Source: Ignavibacterium sp. (lineage in GTDB: Bacteria > Bacteroidota > Ignavibacteria > Ignavibacteriales > Ignavibacteriaceae). Taken from it: DNA of 64,000 nt. Positions within the stretch are counted from its first letter, which is position 1. The number at the start of each line of letters is the position of its first letter. Below the pieces are notes generated by a model. That model saw only the letters and a list, made by a program, of their open reading frames with translations, did no database searches and was not told the origin of the DNA. The position numbers and the translations under genes were made by a program. The stretch lies in NCBI GenBank assembly GCA_018335755.1, contig JAGXRK010000063.1, positions 62,001-126,000 on the forward strand. The letters are read 5' to 3'. Shown here one piece after another: positions 8,991-17,543 of the stretch.

Positions 8991-10928
8991 TTATAAACTA
9001 AAAATAATCCAGAATAATGCAGCAGCTATTCCCAAAACCATTATTAATGCATAAAGTTGGGCAACGCCGGTTTGAATTTTTCTAATGTTTGATGATAAAG
9101 TTTCTATTAAACTTGCAGTCCCATTTATGAGACCATCTATTATTTTAGTGTCTGTAAACTTCCAAAGAACTGTTCTGGAACTTTTTACAATCGGATCTAC
9201 AATAACTGCATCATAAGCTTCATCAACAAAATATTTATTCCATAACAGATTGTATATGCCACGGAATTTTGCAGCAGTGTTGGAAGCAATTGAGGGCTTC
9301 TTCAGATAAACATATCTGGCAAACCAAATAGCAGCAGCGGCACCAATAACTGAAAGGGTCATAAGAATGAGCTCCTCTGTATGGGAGTGTGTGCCAAACA
9401 AAGATAATTTTCTTTCAGCATCTTTGAAGATTGGTGCTAACCAATTGTGAAAACGATTTCCGTGCTCACCAGAAAATATTTCAGGTATACCGATGAATCC
9501 GCCGATAACTGAAAGCAGTGCGAGAACCATAAGTGGAATTGTCATTATCTTCGGTGATTCATGAGGATGTTTATCGTGTCCAAATCTTTCTTTACCTTCA
9601 AAAGTGAGTATGTAAAGCCGGAACATATAAAATGCAGTAATCATAGCAGTACCTGCACCAAGAATCCAGAAGATCAAGCCTCCGTTAGCATAAGAATACC
9701 AAAGGATTTCATCTTTACTGAAAAATCCAGCAAGAGGAGGAATTCCGGAAATTGCAATCGCTGCAATTAAAAAAACTAAATAAGTATGCGGCATATATTT
9801 TTTTAATCCGCCGTATTTTTGAATATCCTGTTCTTCGTGCATTGCATGAATCACAGAACCGGCGCCAAGAAATAACAATGCCTTAAAGAAAGCGTGCGTC
9901 ATTACGTGAAATATTCCCGCTGTAAATGCTCCAACACCCATCGCAAGAAACATATAACCAAGCTGGCTGACTGTGGAATAAGCTAAAACTTTTTTAATAT
10001 CATTTTGTACGATTCCAATAGTAGCTGCAAAGAATGCTGTTAAAATTCCAATGACGGCAATGACCATCATAATTGCGGGGGCACTGGCAAAAATTATTGA
10101 AGCTCGTGCAACCATATAAACACCGGCAGTAACCATTGTTGCAGCATGTATGAGCGCAGACACTGGAGTTGGACCGGCCATTGCATCGGGAAGCCAGACA
10201 AATAATGGTATCTGTGCAGACTTACCGGTTGCACCTATAAAAAGAAACAGGGCAATAAATCCAAAAATATATTCTGGAACTGCAAATGTAGTAGCTCTTG
10301 AGAAAACTTCATTAAAATTCAGACTCTCGAAAGTTAAATAGATGAGGAACATTCCAAGGAGAAATCCAAAATCACCAATTCTATTTACAATAAAAGCTTT
10401 TTTTGCAGCATCAGCAGTTGTACTTTTTTCAAATTTTCTATCATACCAGAAACCAATAAGCAGGTAAGAACAGAGACCAACACCTTCCCAACCTAGAAAT
10501 AAAAGAACAAAATTATCGGCAAGAACCAGGTTCATCATAGCAAAAATGAAGAGATTCATATAAGCAAAGAACCTCCAGAAACTCTTATCCCCGCGCATAT
10601 ACCCGATAGAGTAAACATGAATAATGAAACCAACTCCGGTTACAACAAGTGCCATAACGAGGGAAAGCTGATCAACCTGGTAAGCGAAACTCACATCCAG
10701 GCTGCCGACATTCATCCAGGTAAACAAAGTTACAATAGTCTGACGGTCATCAACTGGCAATCCAAGTGTTTCAAATAACGCACCCACAGTAATTAAGAAA
10801 GAAATTCCAATTACTCCGCTGCCAATCAACCCTATTAGTTTTTCATTTTTTATTTTACTTCCGAATATTCCATTAATCAGGAATCCGATTAAAGGTAAAA
10901 CAACGGTAAGATAGATTAATTGAATCAT
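8991..10928 (-). CDS. nuoL: NADH-quinone oxidoreductase subunit L
   Basis: This 645-aa subunit is the distal antiporter-like pump of complex I and normally carries the long lateral helix. Signatures include L-L-F-L-G-W-E-G-V-G-L-C-S-Y-L-L-I-G-F-W-Y, F-I-V-N-R-I-G-D-F-G-F, S-A-Q-I-P-L-F-V-W-L-P-D-A-M-A-G-P-T-P-V-S-A-L-I-H-A-A-T-M-V-T-A-G-V-Y, and D-I-K-K-V-L-A-Y-S-T-V-S-Q-L-G-Y. The hydrophilic stretch near 480-510 and the C-terminal hydrophobic tail agree with the usual lateral-helix architecture. Length is normal. Confidence 0.96.
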   Translation of the reverse strand: MIQLIYLTVVLPLIGFLINGIFGSKIKNEKLIGLIGSGVIGISFLITVGALFETLGLPVDDRQTIVTLFTWMNVGSLDVSFAYQVDQLSLVMALVVTGVGFIIHVYSIGYMRGDKSFWRFFAYMNLFIFAMMNLVLADNFVLLFLGWEGVGLCSYLLIGFWYDRKFEKSTTADAAKKAFIVNRIGDFGFLLGMFLIYLTFESLNFNEVFSRATTFAVPEYIFGFIALFLFIGATGKSAQIPLFVWLPDAMAGPTPVSALIHAATMVTAGVYMVARASIIFASAPAIMMVIAVIGILTAFFAATIGIVQNDIKKVLAYSTVSQLGYMFLAMGVGAFTAGIFHVMTHAFFKALLFLGAGSVIHAMHEEQDIQKYGGLKKYMPHTYLVFLIAAIAISGIPPLAGFFSKDEILWYSYANGGLIFWILGAGTAMITAFYMFRLYILTFEGKERFGHDKHPHESPKIMTIPLMVLALLSVIGGFIGIPEIFSGEHGNRFHNWLAPIFKDAERKLSLFGTHSHTEELILMTLSVIGAAAAIWFARYVYLKKPSIASNTAAKFRGIYNLLWNKYFVDEAYDAVIVDPIVKSSRTVLWKFTDTKIIDGLINGTASLIETLSSNIRKIQTGVAQLYALIMVLGIAAALFWIIFSL

Positions 10929-10962
10929 ATTTTATTTTATTAAAAAATTCTTTTAAAAAGAT

Positions 10963-11268
10963 TTACCATTTAAGAATATTAATCTCATCAATGTTAGTAG
11001 TTTGTTTAAGCCTGAACAAAGCAATGATTATTGCTAAACCTACTGCTGCTTCTGCGGCTGCAACAGTCATAACAAAAAATACGAATAAATGACCTATTGC
11101 ATTTCCCAAATATGAAGAAAATGCAACAAGTGTCAGGTTTGCTGAATTAAGCATAAGCTCAATTGACATAAAGACAACAATTGCATTTCTTCTTGTCAGC
11201 ACACCTGTAACACCGACTAAAAATAAAAATGCACTTAGAATAAGGTAATGTTCTATAGTTACTGTCAT
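10963..11268 (-). CDS. nuoK: NADH-quinone oxidoreductase subunit K
   Basis: This 101-aa, three-helix subunit of the complex I membrane arm shows the classic pattern: a [24 protein letters not shown] segment with the conserved glutamate of helix 2, then [19 protein letters not shown] with the glutamate of helix 3. Both glutamates form part of the proton-transfer axis. It starts six bases after nuoJ ends. Confidence 0.96.
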   Translation of the reverse strand: MTVTIEHYLILSAFLFLVGVTGVLTRRNAIVVFMSIELMLNSANLTLVAFSSYLGNAIGHLFVFFVMTVAAAEAAVGLAIIIALFRLKQTTNIDEINILKW

Positions 11269-11274
11269 AATATT

Positions 11275-11790
11275 TTATTCAAATTTCTTTTTAGCAATTA
11301 CTAATGCACCAATTGTTGCGGCAAGCAGCAGAAATCCGGCTGCTTCAAAAGGCAGTACATAATTTGTAAATAATTGTCTGCCAATCTCTTCTATAGTTCC
11401 GGCCTGAACACTTGCATCAACATCTTTTGCCACTAATGAGGAAGGTTTGCCTAAAAATATCATATACGCAATCTGAAAGAAAACAATAGCAGCAATAAAT
11501 ATAGTAAATATTTTTACATTAGGACTTGAAGCCATAAACTTTCGTTCATTCTCAGGTTTCAGGAGCATTAAAACGAATAGAAATAAAACCATAATTGCTC
11601 CAGCATAAACAATAACCTGAGCAACAGCTATGAATTGTGCATTGAGTATCAGGTAAAGACCTGCCAGTGAAGCCATATTTAAAATGAGAAATAGCGCTGA
11701 TATTACTGCATTACTTCTTGTGATCATTAGAACTGCGGCAACAGCGGCAACTGATCCGAAAACATAAAAGAGTATAGTTTCAAGAGACAT
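11275..11790 (-). CDS. nuoJ: NADH-quinone oxidoreductase subunit J
   Basis: This 171-aa, five-helix membrane subunit shows the NuoJ features: A-V-I-S-A-L-F-L-I-L-N-M-A-S-L-A-G-L-Y in helix 2 and the Q-V-I-V-Y-A-G-A-I-M-V-L-F-L-F-V-L-M-L-L helix containing the conserved tyrosine-alanine-glycine kink. It is the first nuo gene of the block, 39 bases downstream of asnS. No nuoA-I genes are present in the window, so the peripheral arm must be encoded elsewhere. Confidence 0.95.
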   Translation of the reverse strand: MSLETILFYVFGSVAAVAAVLMITRSNAVISALFLILNMASLAGLYLILNAQFIAVAQVIVYAGAIMVLFLFVLMLLKPENERKFMASSPNVKIFTIFIAAIVFFQIAYMIFLGKPSSLVAKDVDASVQAGTIEEIGRQLFTNYVLPFEAAGFLLLAATIGALVIAKKKFE

Positions 11791-11829
11791 TTATTTTTTT
11801 TAATTCCTGATTTTTATTTACAAAAATAC

Positions 11830-13125
11830 TTAAGGAGTATTACGATAAATCATCCTTGGAAAAGCAATAGCTTCACGTAAATGATCGAGGCCGCATATCC
11901 AGCTAACGGTTCTTTCTAAACCTAATCCGAACCCTGCATGAGGAACAGAACCATATCTTCTTAAATCCAGATACCACTCAAATGCAGACTGCGGAAGATT
12001 ATGTTCTTTGATTCGTTCTAATAAAAAATCTAAATTATCCTCTCTCTGGCTTCCACCGATAATTTCACCATACCCTTCAGGTGCAAGAACATCGACTGCA
12101 AGTGCATATTTTTCATCATTTGGATCACGCTTCATATAAAAAGCTTTAACAGCAGATGGATAATGATGAACCATTACTGGCCTGTCGAACTGCTCAGAGA
12201 TCACTGTTTCATCTGTTCCGCCAAGATCATTTCCCCACTCAAAATTGATTCCCTGTTTCTGAAGGATATCAACAGCTTCATCATAATGAACACGAGGAAA
12301 TGGTCTTTTAACATTTTGAAGTTTTGTTGTATCCCTTTCAAGAACCTTTAATTCTTCCTTCTTTTCTGTCAAAATAGTTTGAACAATATATTCGAGAAAT
12401 TCTTCAGCAAGATCCATATCATCATTAAGATCTGCAAAAGCAACCTCAGGCTCAACCATCCAGAATTCAGTGAGGTGTCTTCTGGTTTTAGATTTTTCTG
12501 CTCTAAAAGTTGGACCAAAAGTATAAACCTTACCTAACGCCATAGCACCTGCTTCGGCATAAAGTTGACCTGATTGAGTAAGATAGGCGCTTCCTAAATC
12601 AAAGTAATGGGTTTCGAATAATGTAGAAGTTCCTTCAACAGCATTTGGTGTAAGAATAGGTGGATCCATCAATGTGAATCCCTTATTATCAAAAAAGTCA
12701 CGAATTGCTTTAATGATTCTATGACGGATTTTCATTATTGCGACTTGTTTGCTGGATCTAAGCCAAAGATGACGGTGATCCAGCAAAAACTCTATACCGT
12801 GTTCTTTGGGTGTGATAGGATAGTCTTGAGACTCATGCATAATTTCAAGGTTTGTTGCATCCAGTTCATAACCACCGGGCGCTCTTGGTTCTTCCTTAAC
12901 TTTGCCGGTAACTATTAAAGATGATTCCTGACCGATACGATCAGCAATACCAAATATATCCTCACTCACGTTTCCTTTAAAGTAAACACACTGAAGATAA
13001 CCTGTTCCGTCCCTTAAGATTATAAATTTAATTTTACCGCTGGAGCGCTTATTGAAGAGCCAACCTTGAAGAGATACTTCCTGCCCTACAAATTTTCCGA
13101 GATCACTGATCGTTATTTTCTGCAT
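11830..13125 (-). CDS. asnS: Asparagine--tRNA ligase
   Basis: This 431-aa class II aminoacyl-tRNA synthetase charges tRNA-Asn. It has an N-terminal OB-fold anticodon-binding domain ([19 protein letters not shown]) and a catalytic core. Motif 2 is [19 protein letters not shown] followed by WMVEPE, and motif 3 is [17 protein letters not shown] place the start at the ATG at 13125: the open frame extends 27 codons upstream to 13206, but that extension is a hydrophobic low-complexity stretch unlike the family N-terminus. Direct synthesis of Asn-tRNA is implied. It is divergent from the operon starting at 13270. Confidence 0.95.
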   Translation of the reverse strand: MQKITISDLGKFVGQEVSLQGWLFNKRSSGKIKFIILRDGTGYLQCVYFKGNVSEDIFGIADRIGQESSLIVTGKVKEEPRAPGGYELDATNLEIMHESQDYPITPKEHGIEFLLDHRHLWLRSSKQVAIMKIRHRIIKAIRDFFDNKGFTLMDPPILTPNAVEGTSTLFETHYFDLGSAYLTQSGQLYAEAGAMALGKVYTFGPTFRAEKSKTRRHLTEFWMVEPEVAFADLNDDMDLAEEFLEYIVQTILTEKKEELKVLERDTTKLQNVKRPFPRVHYDEAVDILQKQGINFEWGNDLGGTDETVISEQFDRPVMVHHYPSAVKAFYMKRDPNDEKYALAVDVLAPEGYGEIIGGSQREDNLDFLLERIKEHNLPQSAFEWYLDLRRYGSVPHAGFGLGLERTVSWICGLDHLREAIAFPRMIYRNTP

Positions 13126-13269
13126 TAAAAGCTGATTTTTCTTCAAAAATTGATTGACAAATATAAACAGAGAGGTAAATAAATACAAAGAAGAGTTATT
13201 ATGCATTATCTACTTATTCTGGCTTAGATATATAAAAATAAACAAAAGATTTTTAGATAAGTTTGTTAT

Positions 13270-14061
13270 ATGAATTTTAGTAATTATTTAAATATCCTGG
13301 GTTTGAGGAGGGGCTTTAATATAATTGTGCACTCAAGCTTCAGTAAAATTAAAAATGCATTCCCGGATCTTACTCCTGAAGAATCAATCTCTGCTCTCAA
13401 AGATATTGTTACAGAAGAAGGATCGATAATATTTCCTGCTTTCACTTATTGTTTTAAAACAACTTCTGGTGATTATGAAGTATTCGATAATGCAAATTCA
13501 AAGAGCAAAGTCGGAATGCTATCAGAAAGATTCAGAATCAGCGAGGGAGTAATAAGAACATCTTCACCGACACATTCCTTTGCACTGTGGGGAAAGATTA
13601 TTAATGATATTGACGAATCCAACTCACCTGAAAGTCCTCTCGGCAAGAAAAGCGTTATGGAGTGGCTAACAAATAATCCAGAGTCGTTCGTTTTAATATT
13701 AGGCACTGATTTTTCTTCACTTACTTATGGTCATTATCTGGAGATAGAAGCAAGTGTCCCGTGGTATAATCATTCCCCATGGAATTATATGAATGTTCTG
13801 CCAATTGGCGTTTCAATCAAAGGAGAACATCGATTAAAAGAAATTCCCGGCTGTGCTAAAGGTTTTGTAAACTTCGAAAAATATCTTTTGGAAAATAACC
13901 TGATTAAGAAATGCGAATACAAAAGTTTCTCTTCTTATTTTATTAATGTAAAATTACTTTATAATGAAGGACTAATTTATTTTTCAAATTATTATGAAAA
14001 TCTTCTATGCGGGAAAAACACCTGTCCTGCATGTGACTCAAGAAGGAGAAAATTTTTATGA
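13270..14061 (+). CDS. AAC(3)-family N-acetyltransferase (aminoglycoside 3-N-acetyltransferase-like)
   Basis: This 263-aa protein belongs to the AAC(3)/YokD acetyl-CoA-dependent N-acetyltransferase family. Visible motifs are IVHSSFSKI near the N-terminus, G-S-I-I-F-P-A-F-T-Y, the R-T-S-S-P-T-H-S-F-A-L-W-G segment corresponding to the family's R-x-x-H-P-T-H-S motif (first His replaced by Ser here, second kept), and S-P-L-G-K-K-S-V. The C-terminus carries a C-x5-C-x2-C cluster (CGKNTCPAC) that I do not recognise from AAC(3) enzymes. Its stop overlaps the next gene by four bases (ATGA). Its partners suggest an envelope or amino-sugar substrate rather than an antibiotic. That is inference. Confidence 0.75.
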   Translation: MNFSNYLNILGLRRGFNIIVHSSFSKIKNAFPDLTPEESISALKDIVTEEGSIIFPAFTYCFKTTSGDYEVFDNANSKSKVGMLSERFRISEGVIRTSSPTHSFALWGKIINDIDESNSPESPLGKKSVMEWLTNNPESFVLILGTDFSSLTYGHYLEIEASVPWYNHSPWNYMNVLPIGVSIKGEHRLKEIPGCAKGFVNFEKYLLENNLIKKCEYKSFSSYFINVKLLYNEGLIYFSNYYENLLCGKNTCPACDSRRRKFL

Positions 14062-15320
14062 GAATAATAATTAGTTCTTTGTTTATTCTTTTATTTGTAC
14101 AATGTACAACCGACAAATTTTCAGAAAAGGATTATTCATCTGAAGCCACTTTAGAATCTGAGAGAGAATTATTCTATGATAGATCAGTCAATCAGACAAT
14201 CAATCAGTCATTTCAAATGCAGCTCACTGATTCAACTGAAAATAAATTCCAAAGTGCATTCTGGGCGATGGAGTTTGTTCAATATAGATCAGATTTCACC
14301 GATTCCGTTATTAATAATATCTGGATTGAGATAGAACACAGATCAATTTCTTTTCAGAGAGCATTTCTTGAACTGACTCATACATTATATCAAAATGAAT
14401 TTAATGAAAATGTTCTGTTATTTACGGAAAAAACCAATGACCCCAAACTATTTGCGATGTGTATAAATTATTTAAGAAACACAGATCTGGATTTAATGGG
14501 AATGACTGAATCGTTTAAGAAAAGGGTCATTCAATCATATAGACATCCAATCATTCAAATGCTGGAATATGAATTATCAGATAGTAAAGAAACGATTCCG
14601 CCTTTGGTTGATCTGCTAAAATTCAATTTCGGTAATGACAAAACAATTGTATTTTCGTTTCAAAGAAAGAATCGTGATTATCCCGGAATAAGTGTAATAA
14701 GAAAACCCGATGGAAAGTTTTTAAGAGATAATGGTAAAGAATTATTTCACATTCCTCATCTTGCAAGAGCTGTAACTAATCTTCCCGGTTATATCACAAA
14801 TGGAAATACATCACAGGGAATATTTTCCATTCATTCAATTGGTTTTTCAAAAAATATATTTATAGGTCCCACACCTAATCTTCAAATGGTTCTCCCTTAT
14901 GAAGGGAATCCTGAGCTTTATTTCCACAGTGAAGTTTCTGATACTATCTGGAAAAAAGATTTCTACACAAACATATTACCGGATAGCTGGAAAAATTATT
15001 TCCCGATCTACGAAGCTTATTATGCCGGTAAAGCAGGTAGAAATGAAATAATTGCACACGGTACTACTATCGATCCGGATTTTTACTCCGGAAAACCATA
15101 CTACCCTTTCACACCTTCCCTTGGTTGTATGACGACTAAGGAAATATGGTCAACTGAAACAGGAAAGATTCTTGAAAGCGATCAGATAAAATTTATGAAT
15201 GCATTCCATAAGGCTGGATCAGATAAAGGATTTTTAATACTGGTTGAGATCGATAACAATACAGAACCGGTAAATATTGATGAAATAAAACCATATATAA
15301 TTCAAGCAGAGAAAGAGTAA
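14058..15320 (+). CDS. Lipoprotein with L,D-transpeptidase-like HGT...SLGC motif
   Basis: This 420-aa protein starts with a lipoprotein-type signal (MRIIISSLFILLFVQC, lipobox Cys at 16). I do not recognise a named family for residues 20-230. The C-terminal half contains HGTTID starting at His334 and PSLGC ending at Cys357, recalling the YkuD L,D-transpeptidase pattern (H-G-x-n-S-x-G-C), although the His-Cys spacing is longer than usual and the Arg-Asn pair after the Cys is replaced by Met-Thr-Thr. Periplasmic peptidoglycan or amide chemistry is possible but unproven. It overlaps the acetyltransferase gene (ATGA) and ends four bases before the symporter. Confidence 0.55.
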   Translation: MRIIISSLFILLFVQCTTDKFSEKDYSSEATLESERELFYDRSVNQTINQSFQMQLTDSTENKFQSAFWAMEFVQYRSDFTDSVINNIWIEIEHRSISFQRAFLELTHTLYQNEFNENVLLFTEKTNDPKLFAMCINYLRNTDLDLMGMTESFKKRVIQSYRHPIIQMLEYELSDSKETIPPLVDLLKFNFGNDKTIVFSFQRKNRDYPGISVIRKPDGKFLRDNGKELFHIPHLARAVTNLPGYITNGNTSQGIFSIHSIGFSKNIFIGPTPNLQMVLPYEGNPELYFHSEVSDTIWKKDFYTNILPDSWKNYFPIYEAYYAGKAGRNEIIAHGTTIDPDFYSGKPYYPFTPSLGCMTTKEIWSTETGKILESDQIKFMNAFHKAGSDKGFLILVEIDNNTEPVNIDEIKPYIIQAEKE

Positions 15321-15324
15321 ATCC

Positions 15325-17139
15325 ATGTCTGTTATTGATCTGGCAATAGTTATTCTGTATTTATTAACTATCACCCTGATTGGATTGTACTTTGAGCGTA
15401 GAGCTTCAGCCGGAATTGATTCATACTTTCTTGGTGGAAGAAAAATTCCCTGGTGGGCGCTTGGTGCTTCAGGTATGGCATCTAACTTTGATGTAAGCGG
15501 AACAATGATAAATGTTGCTCTTATTTATGCATTTGGAGCTGTAGGATTCTTTGTAGAAATGCGTGGTGGACTTGTACTTATTATGGCTTTCCTCATGATC
15601 TTTATGGGTAAATGGAACAGACGTTCAAAAGTTATGACGCTTGCTGAATGGATGACTTACAGATTCGGTGACGGAATACAAGGAAAAGCAGCAAGAATAA
15701 TTTCGGCGATATCCACATTAATAATTACTATTGCAATTGTTTCTTATTTCTCTGTTGGTGCCGGAAAGTTTATAGGTGATATTCTCGGTATACCTGAGTT
15801 CTTTGGTCTTTCATCCGAATTTTGGGCTGCATCATTGATAATCGTATTAACAACAATCTATACCGTAGCAAGCGGACTTCAGGGAGTTGTATGGACGGAT
15901 GTTTTTCAAGGCATTTTGATTTTCGTGATGATAATAATTGTTTGTACTATTTCTCTTTTATCTGCTGACATCCCAAATGTATTTTCTATATCGGTACCTC
16001 TTAAAGACGGAAGCTTCCTCCCTATCGAAACAACTAAAGAGGCGTGGACGAGCATTCTTCCCTCCTGGGAATTAAGTTTTCCTGAAAATTCTGCATATTC
16101 AATTTATAATCTCTTTGGTATTGCATTACTCTTTTATTTAATCAAAGTAGTAATCGAAGGAAGTGCCGGAACGGGTGGATATATGGCTCAAAGATTTTTT
16201 GCAGCCAGAAGCGATAGAGATGCCGGTTTACTTTCTTTATTCTGGATATTCCTGCTTTCCTTCCGCTGGCCATTTATTGCCGCTATTGCTGTCCTCGGAA
16301 TTTCATTTGGAGTAAGTTCAGGAGAAATTATAAGTGATCCTGAAAAAGTTTTACCAACAGTTATTTTTAACATCCTACCATTGGGATTAAAAGGATTATT
16401 GGTAGCCGGTTTAATGGCCGCTGCAATGTCAACTTTCAGTTCGCTGATTAATTCCGGTGCTTCTTACTGGGTAAGAGATATATATCAGGAATTCATAAAT
16501 CCGGATGCAACAGAGAAAAAATTAATTGTTCACGGCAGATTAGCTTCAGTTATTATTGTTCTGCTTGGATTAGGATTGACCATAAACATTAAAAGCATAA
16601 ATGAAATATGGGGATGGCTAACAATGGGCTTGGGAGCTGGAATGGTCGTTCCGCTATTGCTTAGATGGTATTGGTGGAGAATGAATGGATTTGGATTTAC
16701 AGCTGGAACTGTATTTGGAATGGGCACCGCCATTGTTCAGAAATTATTCTATCCGGAGGCAACTGAATATATGTCATTCGCAATTTTATTAGTTTCATCT
16801 TTTTCGGCAACAATTATTGGAACGTTGTTAACAGAGCAGACCAGTAAAGAAACACTGATTAACTTTTATAAAACTACCCGTCCGTTTGGATTCTGGAAGC
16901 CGATTAAATCTTTGCTTCCCGATGAAAAGAAAACTCAAATAAATTCTGAGAACAGAAGGGATATCATTGCAATCAGCTTTGCACTGCCCTGGCAAATAGT
17001 ATTATTCCTCACAGGAATGACGGTCATTTTAAGAAGAATGGATTTATTCATTTATCTCTTTGTACTTCTTATCTTTCTTTCAATTGGACTATACTATTTC
17101 TGGTTCAGACATTTATCTGATGAAGTGAGGGTTGAATGA
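15325..17139 (+). CDS. Sodium:solute symporter (SSS) family transporter
   Basis: This 604-aa inner-membrane protein has about 13-14 hydrophobic segments. SSS-family signatures include YFLGGRKIPWWALGASGMAS near residues 35-54 and the central A-G-L-M-A-A-A-M-S-T-F-S-S-L-I-N-S-G-A motif containing the serine pair that contributes to the sodium site. The solute cannot be told from sequence alone. It is the last gene of a three-gene operon, so it may import the substrate handled by the upstream enzymes, for example an amino sugar or peptidoglycan fragment (inference). Confidence 0.85.
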   Translation: MSVIDLAIVILYLLTITLIGLYFERRASAGIDSYFLGGRKIPWWALGASGMASNFDVSGTMINVALIYAFGAVGFFVEMRGGLVLIMAFLMIFMGKWNRRSKVMTLAEWMTYRFGDGIQGKAARIISAISTLIITIAIVSYFSVGAGKFIGDILGIPEFFGLSSEFWAASLIIVLTTIYTVASGLQGVVWTDVFQGILIFVMIIIVCTISLLSADIPNVFSISVPLKDGSFLPIETTKEAWTSILPSWELSFPENSAYSIYNLFGIALLFYLIKVVIEGSAGTGGYMAQRFFAARSDRDAGLLSLFWIFLLSFRWPFIAAIAVLGISFGVSSGEIISDPEKVLPTVIFNILPLGLKGLLVAGLMAAAMSTFSSLINSGASYWVRDIYQEFINPDATEKKLIVHGRLASVIIVLLGLGLTINIKSINEIWGWLTMGLGAGMVVPLLLRWYWWRMNGFGFTAGTVFGMGTAIVQKLFYPEATEYMSFAILLVSSFSATIIGTLLTEQTSKETLINFYKTTRPFGFWKPIKSLLPDEKKTQINSENRRDIIAISFALPWQIVLFLTGMTVILRRMDLFIYLFVLLIFLSIGLYYFWFRHLSDEVRVE

Positions 17140-17149
17140 TGATGAAAAT

Positions 17150-17482
17150 AGCCCAGATTCTGAACTGAGTACCTCTCTTCGATTTAACTCTATACCCAAC
17201 AGATATGATTACATCCAGATTTTAATAATTTGTTCTATATGATTTCGCATCTGCAGCAGTTATCAAGTATTCCTTGACAACTGATTTCACTGAAAGTTCA
17301 CCTTCATTAAATATATTATTGATATGCCTAGATATAAACGATTTATCTTTTTGCAAAAGAAGCGAAATCTGATTGAGATTAAGCCAAACAGTCTCTTCCT
17401 CAAGTTTAACATCAAGTTGAGTCGAGCCGTCACTGGCTTTATAAATTACTATTTCACCTTTTGGTGCATCGAATTTTTTTAT
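17150..17482 (-). pseudogene. Remnant of a RhuM-family protein gene, broken at both ends and by an in-frame stop
   Basis: On the minus strand the frame reading from about 17482 gives FDAPKGEIVIYKASDGSTQ, then TVWLNLNQISLL, KDKSFISRHINNIFNEGEL, KSVV and TAADAKSYRTNY. It then meets TAA at 17224-17222 and continues in the same frame with NLDVIISVGYRVKSKRG and TQFRIWA. This is the N-terminal third of RhuM (virulence RhuM / Fic-associated family, about 330 aa). The stop replaces the expected tyrosine codon. No plausible start codon precedes the match, and homology ends at about 17150, next to the symporter gene. It is therefore a decayed mobile-type gene. It fills the 404-base gap between 17139 and 17544. 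Confidence 0.82.
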
Positions 17483-17543
17483 AATAAGAATCCGTTTTAC
17501 TATGCTAAATACAAGAAATGTAGATGATGATTTTCTTTAATGT

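Noticed and set aside
13126..13206. Upstream extension of asparaginyl-tRNA synthetase
   Set aside because: The extra 27 codons are hydrophobic low-complexity and do not match the family N-terminus. The ATG at 13125 gives the normal length.
13270..14061. Antibiotic resistance gene aac(3)
   Set aside because: Family membership is clear, but the first conserved His is replaced and the operon context points to a non-resistance role, so no resistance claim is made.
17324..17527. Plus-strand 67-codon open frame in the RhuM region
   Set aside because: It is a shadow of the minus-strand RhuM remnant and has no family features.
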